NCBI RefSeq assembly: GCF_003711515.1
Contig: NW_021167079.1
Span: forward strand, 4,722,677-4,786,676
Length of the DNA stretch: 64,000 nt
Direction: 5' to 3'
Source: Sodiomyces alkalinus F11
Taxonomy: Eukaryota; Ascomycota; Sordariomycetes; Glomerellales; Plectosphaerellaceae
Positions 35,671 to 45,492 of the stretch are shown here, in pieces (within the stretch, counting starts at the first letter, position 1; each line of letters begins with the position of its first letter). The translations under genes were made by a program, and so were the position numbers. The notes below the pieces were generated by a model. That model worked only from the letters and a program-made list of their open reading frames with translations, was not told where the DNA came from and did no database searches.

Positions 35671-38190
35671 TCATTCACTCGAGCTCGAGCTGTCAGATTC
35701 GTCATCATCATCGTCATCTTCATCCTCCTCATCCTCATCGTCGTCCGTGTCATCTTCAACACTTTCAGATTCCTCCTCCTCCTCCTCCTCCTCTTCTTCC
35801 TCCTCTGCCAACCAATCATCCAGAGTCTTCGCCCCAACTGCGGCGCCAACAACACCTGCCACCGCACCTGCCCCTACAGCCGCTCCGAGCCCGTTTGCGC
35901 TTTTTGGTGCGGACCGTGCTGCCGCGTCCAACTGCCGACTAGCCGGCACCACCTTCCCCTCACCGTATCCCGGCGCCTCGGTCTCCCGGAGCCGGGGGTT
36001 AGGCTCCTGTCCCTCCGCAACCCAATTCGGGAGGGCCTCGTATCCGCGGATGCCATGCAGGCCGCCGCCGCCCGCGAGAACGAGCGTTGCGGAGCCGAGC
36101 CTGAAGCCCTTGCGCGTCTCGGACGGGCTGGGCGCTTGCGGGGCGGGCTTGGGCGCAAGGAGCATGAGCGTGGCGAGCTGCGGGACGGCGAGGAGAGCGC
36201 GATACATGCGGGCGCGGTCGCGGAGGTCGTACGAGGTGTCGTACCGGACAAGGAGAAGCGTGTAGTTCCAGAGTTTGGCGATGGGGTGGTCGTCTTCTTC
36301 GGGATCGGGGGGCGGCGGCGGGGCGGCGTCTTCTGTCTGTTTCTCGCTTTGGCGGTTGAGGTGGTGGAGGTAGACCTTGGCGGCGAGAAGGAGGATTTGT
36401 CGTTTGGCCGCCTCGGACTCGTTGGCGAAATCCCGGAGGAGAATGCGCACCACGTCGGGGGCTATGTTGTCTTCGCCGTTGAGGCCGGCGAACTCGCCCA
36501 CCAGCCAGATGATGGTCGCCCTTGCCTGGGGGTCCGTCGCCGAGTCGAGGTTCTTCGCTAGCCGGACTACGGTCCCGACGTGTCCCTGAGGGTCCTGTTG
36601 GATCAGGTGCCGGATGACGGTCAGGGATTCCGCCGCCAATGTCCCGTCCAGGCTGGTGATCTGGCCCAAAAGCAACCTCAAGCACCTCGAGGCGGTTGCC
36701 GGGTCCCCTTGAGCACACCGGCCGATCGCCCTCACGGCCTCCTTTACCAACGCTTTGTTGGAGGACCCCGAGAAATGCTCCAGCTCGCTGAGGACGAGAC
36801 TCTTGACGTAGGGCGTCGCATGGGGGAAGATGAGAGTTAAGACTTCCAGCTTCAGTTCCCATACCTGCGGCGGGTCGGTCGCCCGGACAAGAAAGTGACT
36901 GGCGTATTTGACAAAGTCCCGCGGCATCGCAAGACATACCGAGACAATGTTGTACAGAGCGATCTGTTGTACGTCCTGGGGACCGCGGAGCAGCGCCATG
37001 AGGGGTCCGATGGCATCCTTGACATACTCCGGCGTGCCGAGTTCGATGTAGCAGCGGGCGACAGCTATCACCACGGCCGAGTTCCGACTCTGTAGGAGCG
37101 GCCTGATTCCGTTCAGGAAGAGCACCAGATCGGGATCCAGCACGACGACCTTTTTCTCGGCGGCTTCCTCGCTCGGCGAAGGCTCGCCGTAAAAGTCACC
37201 TAGATCCGCCGTCGTGGTGGTGGTGTTGTTGTTGTTGTTGTTGTTGTTGTTGTCCTGGGCCTTGGCGCTTCGTGTCCTCCTGGGGAAGCACTTCCTCGCG
37301 TAGAAGGCCATCATGCGCATGGTGGCAAGCTGGCTCCACTCGTCCATGTCCACGATTTTCTTGACGAGCCCACGATAGTGCTTGTGAATCAGGTCGATGC
37401 GCTCGGGGCAGACCTCCATAAAGGCAGTCACGGCGGCACCGGCCACATAGTACTGCTTGTCGCCGATGAGAGTGGAGAGGCAGTCGACCAGCTGGGCGAG
37501 CTGTGAAGGATCGAGGCGGTAGCACTTGGGGATAGCGAGGGCGGCGGCGCGGCGAACGTATGGGCTCATGTCGGCAACACCTTTCTTGATGGCGAGGGAG
37601 ACAATCTGGCTAATCACGGGGACACGGATACCGGACATGGTTTTCAGGGCGAGGGCGCGGACTTGGGGGTTGGTATCGGAGAGCGATTTCTGGATGGTGT
37701 TGATGGAGAGCAGGGCGAGGTCGGGTTCCTGCTCAGCATGATGGATGAGGTAAATGTAGACCAGCTTACGGATTTCGAGGTTAGGAGAGGCGACGTTCTT
37801 GACGACGGAGGAGAAGAAGGGTAATGTTTTCTGGCCGCGGTACATCATCTGGGAACAGGACAACAAAATGTCAGCGTGGAGGACGACATCAATGGGGAAG
37901 AAGACCCCCATGGGCCATGAGGGCACCGTTGAACGCGACGGGAAGAACGTACAGAGAGGACGCGGCGTAGACCCTCGAGAACGTCGCGGTCATTTCGGCT
38001 ATCGAGGAGTTTCTTGATCTGACTGCGGTCCAAAGGTCGGTTCGAGCTGCGGGAGAGGCGGGTGGCCGAAGCCGCATCGATGGTGAGCTCGCGGGCTTTT
38101 GAAGGTTAGCAGAAGCCCAGAGGTGGGCCTGAGAAGAGGGAGAAAGCTACCATTTTCTAACATGGACGAGATTGATGCTATGGTCTCCAT
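35671..38190 (-). CDS. AP-3 adaptor complex subunit beta
   Basis: Minus-strand exons 38190-38151, 38095-37953 and 37848-35671 encode 786 aa. It is the large beta chain of AP-3, which moves cargo from Golgi/endosome to the vacuole. Residues about 10-620 are an adaptin N-terminal HEAT solenoid: KKLLDSRNDRDVLEGLRRVL, then KNVASPNLEIRKLVYIYLIH, LALKTMSGIRVP, YVRRAAALAIPKCY, GTPEYVKDAIGPLMALLRG, ARATIIWLVGEFAGL. A low-complexity insert of Asn and Thr (coded by repeats at 37213-37252) sits near residue 270. The C-terminal hinge is acidic (long Glu run, then Asp/Ser, ending SSSSSE), as in beta-3. No ear domain is visible, usual for fungal beta-3. The start is the ATG before ETIASISSMLENAREL; its first exon is only 40 nt. 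Confidence 0.93.
37213..37252. repeat. GTT trinucleotide repeat in AP-3 beta
   Basis: A run of GTG and GTT triplets that codes for Thr and Asn runs on the minus strand within a loop of the HEAT solenoid. Confidence 0.85.
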
Positions 38191-38494
38191 GTTGACAAGA
38201 CAAGACGAAGAGACCCCTGGCTCCAGGGAAGCTTGGGCGGCGTTGGACTGTTGAGGACGGGGGGGAGCGTTGAGAAGAAATGACGTGTCGTACTTTGGCT
38301 TCTGCACTTTGGGCGGTCAGGCGCGCGCTCAAGTGGAGGGGTATTTAGCAGCTGTCGGCAGCTGGCGTCTGTACGTCATTAGTATTGATTCTGTTGAGTC
38401 AATATTTAGGTAAGCTCACTCACTGATTATAATCATCGTCCACCATTTTAAGGGCCGAGTATATGACTATTAGGACGATAGACTGAGTGACACG
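38191..38494. promoter_or_regulatory. divergent promoter between AP-3 beta and the 38495 gene
   Basis: 304 bp separate the two start codons on opposite strands, so both promoters must lie here. No specific factor site is claimed. Confidence 0.5.
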
Positions 38495-39244
38495 ATGATC
38501 ACACCTATAGTCCTTTCACCAGCGACTCCCGCTGAACTCCTCCAATATATCCTCGCCTACCAGACACACCCAACTACTCTCCTCATCTGCTCTACACGAG
38601 CTGATTTTCTCTCATCACTTGCTCAAGATGTCCAGGCTCAGGTACAGGTACCCCGGCAACATGAGAGCAGAGACGACAACTCAGACGGCCGAGACACGGA
38701 GGCCCCCAAATCCCTACCACTACCCCTACTCGCAGCCCCAATCTACCAAGTGGCAGTAGCACGGCATATCCGCATGCTCTTCCTCCCAACCGTCACCCAT
38801 CTCCGTGCCTACCTAGCTGTCTTCACGCCACACGACTCCAAAGTCCCACCGCCGCCTTTACGCCGAACCAAAGGCTTGGAAACCACCTCCACCTCCACCT
38901 CCGCATCGTCATCAACATCGAACTGCCCTCGCCCACCTCTGCTCTTAGCGTACGGGTTTCTGTCCCTGCACCGTGACACGAGCGAGTGGAGCGCTCAGGG
39001 GATTGGCTCTACGGCCGCCGCACTCGTGGAAGCTGCTTCCCCCCATGAATTTCGTGCCGCTGTGGTCGAACCTCGCGGCGACGGCGGGCATGCGAACTTC
39101 CATTCTGTTCTGTCTGAGCCTGCACCAGTTCTAAGCCGAGGCGTGAGGAGAGACGAGGGAGGGTGGATGGGAAGGACGGTAGAGGTGCGAAGTGTGCTGG
39201 CGCGCTGGTTTCGGTTTCAGTCCGGGCAGTGGGATCTAAAATAA
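38495..39244 (+). CDS. uncharacterised fungal protein
   Basis: Single-exon 249-aa frame. The N-terminal part (MITPIVLSPATPAELLQYIL, TLLICSTRADFLSSL), the middle (HIRMLFLPTVTHLRAYLAVF) and the end (RTVEVRSVLARWFRFQSGQW) alternate hydrophobic strands and helices and look like a folded alpha/beta protein. Two low-complexity loops interrupt it (about residues 55-75 and 125-150, Ser/Thr-rich). I do not recognise the family. The pattern vaguely recalls degenerate RecA-like subunits (Elongator or recombination accessory factors), but no Walker motif is present and this is only a guess. It has a good codon pattern and is divergent to AP-3 beta. Confidence 0.65.
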   Translation: MITPIVLSPATPAELLQYILAYQTHPTTLLICSTRADFLSSLAQDVQAQVQVPRQHESRDDNSDGRDTEAPKSLPLPLLAAPIYQVAVARHIRMLFLPTVTHLRAYLAVFTPHDSKVPPPPLRRTKGLETTSTSTSASSSTSNCPRPPLLLAYGFLSLHRDTSEWSAQGIGSTAAALVEAASPHEFRAAVVEPRGDGGHANFHSVLSEPAPVLSRGVRRDEGGWMGRTVEVRSVLARWFRFQSGQWDLK

Positions 39245-39578
39245 ATCTGACGATTGGGCACGGGGCCTTGACGCATGCCCGGACGCTGGACGGTAAAGTA
39301 GAGTAAAGTTGGCCATCTTCCGGGGTATATTCAACTGGCCATAACTCCTGGGGTCTGGTCCAATAACAGACGGCCGCCCCCTTTACCATACATGTAATTT
39401 CCCCCCGCCGAACGCCGATTACCCTGTAGTGTTCCCTATGTTCACATCGCGTCCTCCCATGGCCTATCCTGCCGTGTCCTAAGTCGTGTACCCTTCATAC
39501 ACTCATTACCCAATACTCGCTTGCAATAGAAACAAACCCAAGGCAGAAAACGTGGTGTGTGTAGCTGGAGACGCGGCG
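39245..39578. other. convergent spacer
   Basis: 334 bp between the stops of the 38495 gene (+) and NUF2 (-). No coding feature. Confidence 0.55.
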
Positions 39579-41102
39579 TCACATGCCGATCTGCTGCTCC
39601 ATCTCTGTCATGTACAGCTTGATGTGCGCCTCCAATTTGAGATACTCGTCGTGAGCGCTGTGTATCTCGTTTTCGATGTTCTCTTTGAGATCCAGCATCT
39701 AGAGATCCCACCGTCAGTAATAGAGCTTTCGAGATTCCAACCCGGGAAAAGAAAAGAAAAAAAAGAAAAAAAAAAAAGCAAAGAAGGGATGGGAAGACTA
39801 GGGGTGTGAGACAGGGATGGGAAGACTCACCTTCTTCTCTGTCTGCTCGATCCGGACCCTTCTCCTTTCCATATCCCTACCCTTCTCGGTCCTCTCCTCG
39901 GTCAACCTGCGATGCACGACACGAAGCTCCTCCATCTTCTCCTTGGCTTCCTGCGCCTTGGCCGCGCTCTGCTCGCGCAACCGATCGGTGCGCTCGTTCC
40001 ACTTCAGCAGCTGCCGCTGCAGCAGCGCCTCGGTCCGCTCCACCTCGCGCACGTTGTTGCCGCGCTCCGAGAGGGCGTCCCGCTGCCTCGCATTCCGCAG
40101 GTTCTCCTCCTCCTCCTTGGCGAGCTCGGCCGCCACCTCTTCCAGCACCTTGATGCAGGACGCCACGTCCGTCGAGACGACCGCGAACGAGTCCGCCGAC
40201 GTCTGCAGGGCCCGCGACCGGCGGTCCAGCGAGTCGATCCGCGCCTTCTCGTGCGCCAGCGTGTTGCTCAGCTCGGCCAGGCTGGCCTGCAGCGCCGACG
40301 GGCTCTGCAGGACGTAGGGGCGGAGTTTGCCGCTCTCCTGCTTGCACGCCAGCTTCGCCGCCGTCTTGGCCTCGAGCGCCGCCGTGAGCTCGTTCTTCTT
40401 GGTCTTGGCCTCCTCCAGCGTCGTGGCCACTTTTTCCTGGTTCCGGCGCAGCTCCAGGAGCGTCTTCTTGAGTTCCTCGTTGCGCTGCGTCTTCTCGCGC
40501 ACCTGCGCTTCCATGGCGCGGCGGTTGCGCCGCATGTCCCCGAGCCGGCCCTCCATGTCCTGGTTCTCGCCGTACAGGGCCTCGATGCGCGCCTTGGCCG
40601 TTTCCGCCTTGTTGAAGTGCTCGTCGATGATGCCCGTCTGGCTCTCGCGGAACCGCACAAAGTTGATCAGGTAGCTGAAGATCTTGACGAGGCGGTCGTG
40701 GTTCGGCTTGTACAGGTCGTTGAAGCTGAAGTCGTTGATGCCGCACTCCAGCAGCAGCTTGCGCAGCGACACGTAGAACCCCATCAGGTTGCGCGTGTCC
40801 GGCGGCACCACGTCGGCGTACTCGCCGCAAATGTCCTCGGCGGCCGCGCGCATCGCCGGCTCGACCGTCTCGCGCGTCGCGTTGAGGAGCAACTCGGCGA
40901 ACCATTCGAAGATCATCTGCACCTGCACCGGGTTGGGCTTCTGCAAGTCGGCCACGGTGAATGGGATGCCAATGTCCGTGATGCACCCCACAATCTCCTT
41001 GTCCGGGAGTCGCATAAACGCGTCGGCTTCATCTTCCTTCTTCCGGGAGCGTGATTGGGTCTGGTGGCTAGGAATGATGCTCATGCGAGGGTTATACGCC
41101 AT
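39579..41102 (-). CDS. NUF2: Kinetochore protein Nuf2 (Ndc80 complex)
   Basis: Minus-strand exons 41102-39831 and 39698-39579 encode 463 aa, typical for Nuf2. With Ndc80 it forms the microtubule-binding head of the kinetochore. Residues about 28-170 are the calponin-homology-like head ([80 protein letters not shown]). The rest is coiled coil rich in Glu, Arg and Leu. The 39-residue C-terminal exon ([20 protein letters not shown], ending QQIGM) continues the coil that joins Spc24/Spc25; without splicing the frame ends early in non-helical sequence. A 380-codon plus-strand ORF opposite it is a codon shadow. Confidence 0.95.
39751..39779. repeat. A-rich tract in the NUF2 intron
   Basis: Poly-A-rich run with scattered G; on the minus strand it is the polypyrimidine stretch of the only NUF2 intron. 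Confidence 0.7.
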
Positions 41103-42523
41103 TGTCTCGGATGGGTGACGGCGATGTTGCTAGTCATCGAGGGGTGCCTTAGCAAGATACAGTCGTTCTTGCGGAAAACGAACAGGCCTGCGTGGTCGCA
41201 ATAAACAGAAACCACCTTGGAGGGGGGTCTTGAGTAGCAGGGTTGCTGTGACAACAAGAAATTTCCGAAATTGTAAGTCCTTCACATGACTAGGCACGTG
41301 ACCACGTCTCCTCTTCCTACTTCAAGGTAATTACCTTGCTACTGTAACCATCCTGGCTGGTCTCGCCGGTCTGTCCAGTCGACTACCTTACCGTCTCGTC
41401 TCCAGCCAGTAGTTGTACCGCCAGGGAAAGGGGCTAACTACAACGTATGTACATATACGTATGATTTTAGTCAGGAACACACAGGAACACCATGCCACCC
41501 CACCGTGACAGCATTCTTCATGCCGTGTTATGGAGAGCCGATCCGCAATCCGGCCTTTGTGAAACAACTCCGAAGATCATCAGAGGGGTGGTTTGCTGAC
41601 AGCCAATGCTTCATACGATGTAGTGTAGATTGGACAGCATGAAGCGCCATGGGCATTATTTCCCGCGTCAAGCTTAGACTGGACCAGATGGACTGTGTAC
41701 GGATAATTGGTACATGTAGGTATCAGCCTACCGAGATGAATCCTTGGCATACGAAGTACGGCGGAAAATGGGGTTGTACTTGATTCGGGAAAGCCATCGC
41801 GTCTTCTCAACATTCTCCAACTGAAACTGGGTGAGCCCCGTTGATGATGGGCAATTGATCTTCGAGTAGGCAGCCCTCTTCAGGTCGTTTGAGACCGTCG
41901 TTTGGTCACACGGGACCTGGATTGACAATGATACACGATAATTACTCTCCCCGCTTGCCTGTCGACTTTTGACGGAGAAGTGGATTTCGTTTGTTGGCGT
42001 CGTAGTCCGTCCCGTGTTATTTTCTTTTCTTTTCTGACGAAGTTGAGCATCATCAGCGCAACCTTCACGATAGGACACAGAATAACCGCCAAGGCCACCT
42101 GAGACCGAACGGCAGCACCCATGAGGCATAATGGGGACGGCTGGTTTTGTTTTCGCAAAAAAAAAACAAATCCCCCCGTCCGCCGAATAACGAAATAACA
42201 GCTCCAGAGATCAATCAGAGCACAGACCTTTGTACATCGCATGACCTATTTCGATCGCGATCTAGCCGATCGGTCGAGAAGAGCCAATAGTGGATCTTAT
42301 ACCTAAGGTAGATTCGGGAAAGAAAGGCAAATCTAGTCTCCTCAGAACAATAACAGGGGTGATTACGAAGAGAGGATAGTCAAGAGCAAGCGAGGAAGAT
42401 AATAGCGATAGTGATAGTAATAACGACGACAACGACGACAACGACGACAACGACGACAACGACGACAACGACGACAACGACGACAACGACGACAAAAACA
42501 ATTACAATAATAACCATAGTATT
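41103..42523. other. intergenic with microsatellite
   Basis: 1.4 kb between the NUF2 start and the 3' end of the next minus gene. Contains a TACCTAAGGTA motif near 42300 and the 9-bp microsatellite at 42422-42495. ORFs (for example 41728-42129 minus) show no domain. Confidence 0.5.
42422..42495. repeat. (AACGACGAC)n microsatellite
   Basis: About eight copies of a 9-bp unit lying 30 bp beyond the stop of the 42524 gene. It creates a meaningless Ser-Leu ORF on the minus strand. Confidence 0.9.
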
Positions 42524-44239
42524 TTATCCCAGAGTTGCTTTGATTCCGCTGGCCTCGAGGTCCTGAAGGATCCTCTCCATACTAGTAGCATACGTCGTAT
42601 CCATTATTGACGTCGCTGGATCCCCTAGCCCTGCCGTTATCATCCCCAGAACACGACTTTTCAAATCCCAGATGGCCGATCCAGAGTCACTACCTCTAGA
42701 AAAGGCGCTGCTATTAACTCGGTCGGTAGAAACCACACATATCTCCCAGGCCACATGCTCATCAACGACATTGTGAATTTGACGCTTCCGGATAACGGAC
42801 TTGACTCCGTTAACGAAACCGAATGTCAATCCATGCACGCCGAATTTCCCTACGACCCGTCTCTTGCCTGCCTTGCCATCAGGAACAACCTCCGAGGACA
42901 AGACGGCATTTCCCTCCGTCGCGTCTCCCGTAAATTTTCGCCGCGGGTATTCCGGGACCGATCCATCAAGCTTCTTACGTAGTTTATCGTAGTTGATCGG
43001 CAGACGGTTTTTGGCAGGCCGCGTATGGACTTCGCCCGATACTTGAACCAAGGCGTAGTCCCGAAGCCAAGACCCTCTGGTATAAGTCGCAGGCGATAGC
43101 TGCGATGATGATGCTGATGATGACATCGAGGTTCTCGGAAACGCGGTAGAAAGCTCTTGGGCGAAAAGAACATGACCGATCTGAATGGACGTGTCCTCAT
43201 GTGTCATGTCCAGAATGCTTCGAGCCGCCCTCGCAGCATCGGCCTGCCGACTGATCTCATAAACCTCGTCTTCCAGGTCCGTTCTTTGATCTTCGTGTTG
43301 GCCTGAGTCGTACTTCAGAGAAAACAAAGCAAGTCTGTTTACACGCTTTCCTTCTTCAATTAGTTTCTTCTCGATCTTGTGTGCAATGTCGCTGACTCCA
43401 GTGTCCTGGCTGATGAATTGTCTCGTAGAGACCTGGCCATCCCAATGGTAGACTTTTCCCGAGTCATCTTTGCCTCGGAATACGACGCGTCGACAGGTGA
43501 GGGCAGCAGTGCATGGCTCGAACGTCCAGATATGAGGATTGGCAGGGGCGACATTCAGGTAAATGCCCTTCGTGCCTGTAGTCGACGGTGTCGCATCATT
43601 GCGAATTCGAGTCCCAATGCAGTCGCTCAAGTGTCGCAAATCCTGCACGAGCTTATCCAGCGGATACTGGTGGAAAACGTCTGGGCTGCCAGAATAGAGA
43701 CGGGGGGGAGGGTCGCTAACGTTCGACACGTTATCTGATGTATCTGAGTCCGACAATGTGCTGCAACAATAGCTGGACTCTTTGATTTCGACTTCAACAT
43801 CTGTGATGCCGAACTGCGTAAGGATGTTTTTGCAATTCGTAGCAATCAAATCGGCGATTGCCCACCGAGTCTCGCCCGGCTCAACAGTGACTAGCATAAC
43901 GACAGGAATCGTGTTGTCTGAAGAAGGCATAGGCGGGCTAGTCATACCAAAATGAAAGACTCCCACACGGAGGACATCGATCGCGACCCATGGGAGGGAG
44001 GCCAACGCTTTCATGATGAGGTGGGGGAGGGGTTGATCTTCTTTCCAAAGCTCAACAATCGGGTGATCCTCTACTGAAGACAGGTATTTGTGATATGACC
44101 ACATTTCTTGTTGTGGGTCCTCGGTCCATTCGACACCGGTACGGGCAACGAGTCGTGGCCGAGAGGGTAGCCCGGAGTAGTAGCAGACGGCCTCATACGG
44201 AGCTAGGCCCGACGGACCAAAATTCATGCCGAACTCCAT
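42524..44239 (-). CDS. large protein with C-terminal trypsin-like serine peptidase motif
   Basis: Single open frame of 571 aa from the ATG at 44239 (MEFGMNFGPSGLAPYEAVCY). The last third resembles a chymotrypsin/trypsin-fold domain: GSWLRDYALVQVS, KFGVHGLTFGFVNGVKSV, then FSRGSDSGSAIWDLKSRVLG, where GSDSGS is a good nucleophile-serine box (Ser519). No clear catalytic His box is visible, so activity is uncertain. The first 350 residues hold two or three alpha/beta-looking segments (LPWVAIDVLRVGVFHFG, IPVVMLVTVEPGETRWAIAD) and an Asp/Ser linker of unknown family. There is no signal peptide, so it is likely intracellular. An upstream exon is possible but none joins in phase. Confidence 0.75.
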   Translation of the reverse strand: MEFGMNFGPSGLAPYEAVCYYSGLPSRPRLVARTGVEWTEDPQQEMWSYHKYLSSVEDHPIVELWKEDQPLPHLIMKALASLPWVAIDVLRVGVFHFGMTSPPMPSSDNTIPVVMLVTVEPGETRWAIADLIATNCKNILTQFGITDVEVEIKESSYCCSTLSDSDTSDNVSNVSDPPPRLYSGSPDVFHQYPLDKLVQDLRHLSDCIGTRIRNDATPSTTGTKGIYLNVAPANPHIWTFEPCTAALTCRRVVFRGKDDSGKVYHWDGQVSTRQFISQDTGVSDIAHKIEKKLIEEGKRVNRLALFSLKYDSGQHEDQRTDLEDEVYEISRQADAARAARSILDMTHEDTSIQIGHVLFAQELSTAFPRTSMSSSASSSQLSPATYTRGSWLRDYALVQVSGEVHTRPAKNRLPINYDKLRKKLDGSVPEYPRRKFTGDATEGNAVLSSEVVPDGKAGKRRVVGKFGVHGLTFGFVNGVKSVIRKRQIHNVVDEHVAWEICVVSTDRVNSSAFSRGSDSGSAIWDLKSRVLGMITAGLGDPATSIMDTTYATSMERILQDLEASGIKATLG

Positions 44240-45492
44240 AGACACGGCGTGTCTAGGTCGATGCCGAGGAAGAAATGGATTGTTCTGTGTGTCGGAGGTG
44301 GTGTCGGACGTGTGTTCGATACCGCATAGGCGTTCTTACCGTGCAGGTTGATTCAGGCATGATGGCTGGAAGTCGGGGGACCTTTATATAGTGCTTGAGG
44401 GAGAAAAAGACGTGAAAGTGAGAGATGAAGAGGGATGGGAATCAAGGGCAAAAATATGCTTGAGGACTTGTCGTCATTGTGTATCCGTAAAATTTCGTGG
44501 CGTAATGCGTATTAAAGACTACTCGTATAGAAGTGAAGAAGTGGAAGGAAGGATCAGCTACCTAATATTAGGGTTTGGAGTACTGCTCGTACCTACCCAG
44601 CCATAGATAGACCTTCCTAGGTTTTCTGTTACGAGACTTCTGGCTTTAGACTATTAGTTCGTGTAAATCATTACGATCGAAAACCACCACCACGTCTTCT
44701 TTGCAGCTCTTATATAGTAGGAACCAATCAACCCCTCGGGTTAATTAAAGGGAGTAGCAGGTATGATAGATTGACTGATGGATTGACTGATGGATCAAGG
44801 GTCTGAACTCTGAAGATCTGGTTGAATTGACGATCGAGGCAAGAGCGACAGGAAGGTGGTCGCAAGTCGGATCCTAGTTGTTGATTGGTTACAAGTGTGG
44901 GTCCTTGACGGGACTACCGTCGGAATAACCAAGTGCTATACCCGTGCCACGCCCCACGTATTTGATAGGTAGGTATTGGCAGAGGTGTATGTACCTTGTA
45001 CCTACATTAGTAGGTACCTAAGGTATCTTACCTAAGGTAATTAGGTATGTCAGTTCCCAACGCTCCCTGACGCACGCACACCCACATACCTACCACCACG
45101 CCTGTCCCCTTTCCACTTCGCCTCTCTCCTCAACCCAAACCAATAGGTATCAATTTCCCTCCTACCTGCCTACTCCTGCACTTCCACCCACTTTACCTAC
45201 CTTTCCCCACCTACAAGGACAGCACTTCTTCGTCTCTTCCTTTGCGTTCGAACTACCTCTTCACCCTCCGTTTCGCACCCTACATATCCAAACTGAAGGC
45301 GACTTCGGGCGACTGCGAACGACTCGTATCCGACGATTTGACGAATACCACAGAGGACATACCAACGCGCACGCTCTGAAGGACACAGTCGCCTGGTCCT
45401 CCTTCTCGTCATCACATTGGCCATCATGCACCCGTGTCATCTCGATAACACCTGCTCATCTTGTGTTCCATACCAGTGATAGCCCGTGGAAG
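44240..45492. other. divergent intergenic region with motif cluster
   Basis: Promoter space for the peptidase-like gene (-) and the 45493 gene (+). The TACCTAAGGTA cluster at 44966-45047 lies in the middle; pyrimidine-rich DNA (45060-45430) suggests a long 5' UTR for the plus-strand gene. No separate gene seen. Confidence 0.55.
44966..45047. repeat. cluster of TACCTAAGGTA-family motif
   Basis: Several units such as TAGGTAGGTA, GTACCTTGTACCTAC, GTAGGTACCTAAGGTA and CTTACCTAAGGTAATTAGGT within 82 bases, in both orientations. Confidence 0.85.

Noticed and set aside
39912..41054. 380-codon plus-strand ORF opposite NUF2
   Set aside because: Codon-bias shadow; Leu/Arg/Val-rich with no domain.
42262..42501. 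Ser-Leu repeat ORF on the minus strand
   Set aside because: Direct translation of the 9-bp microsatellite.
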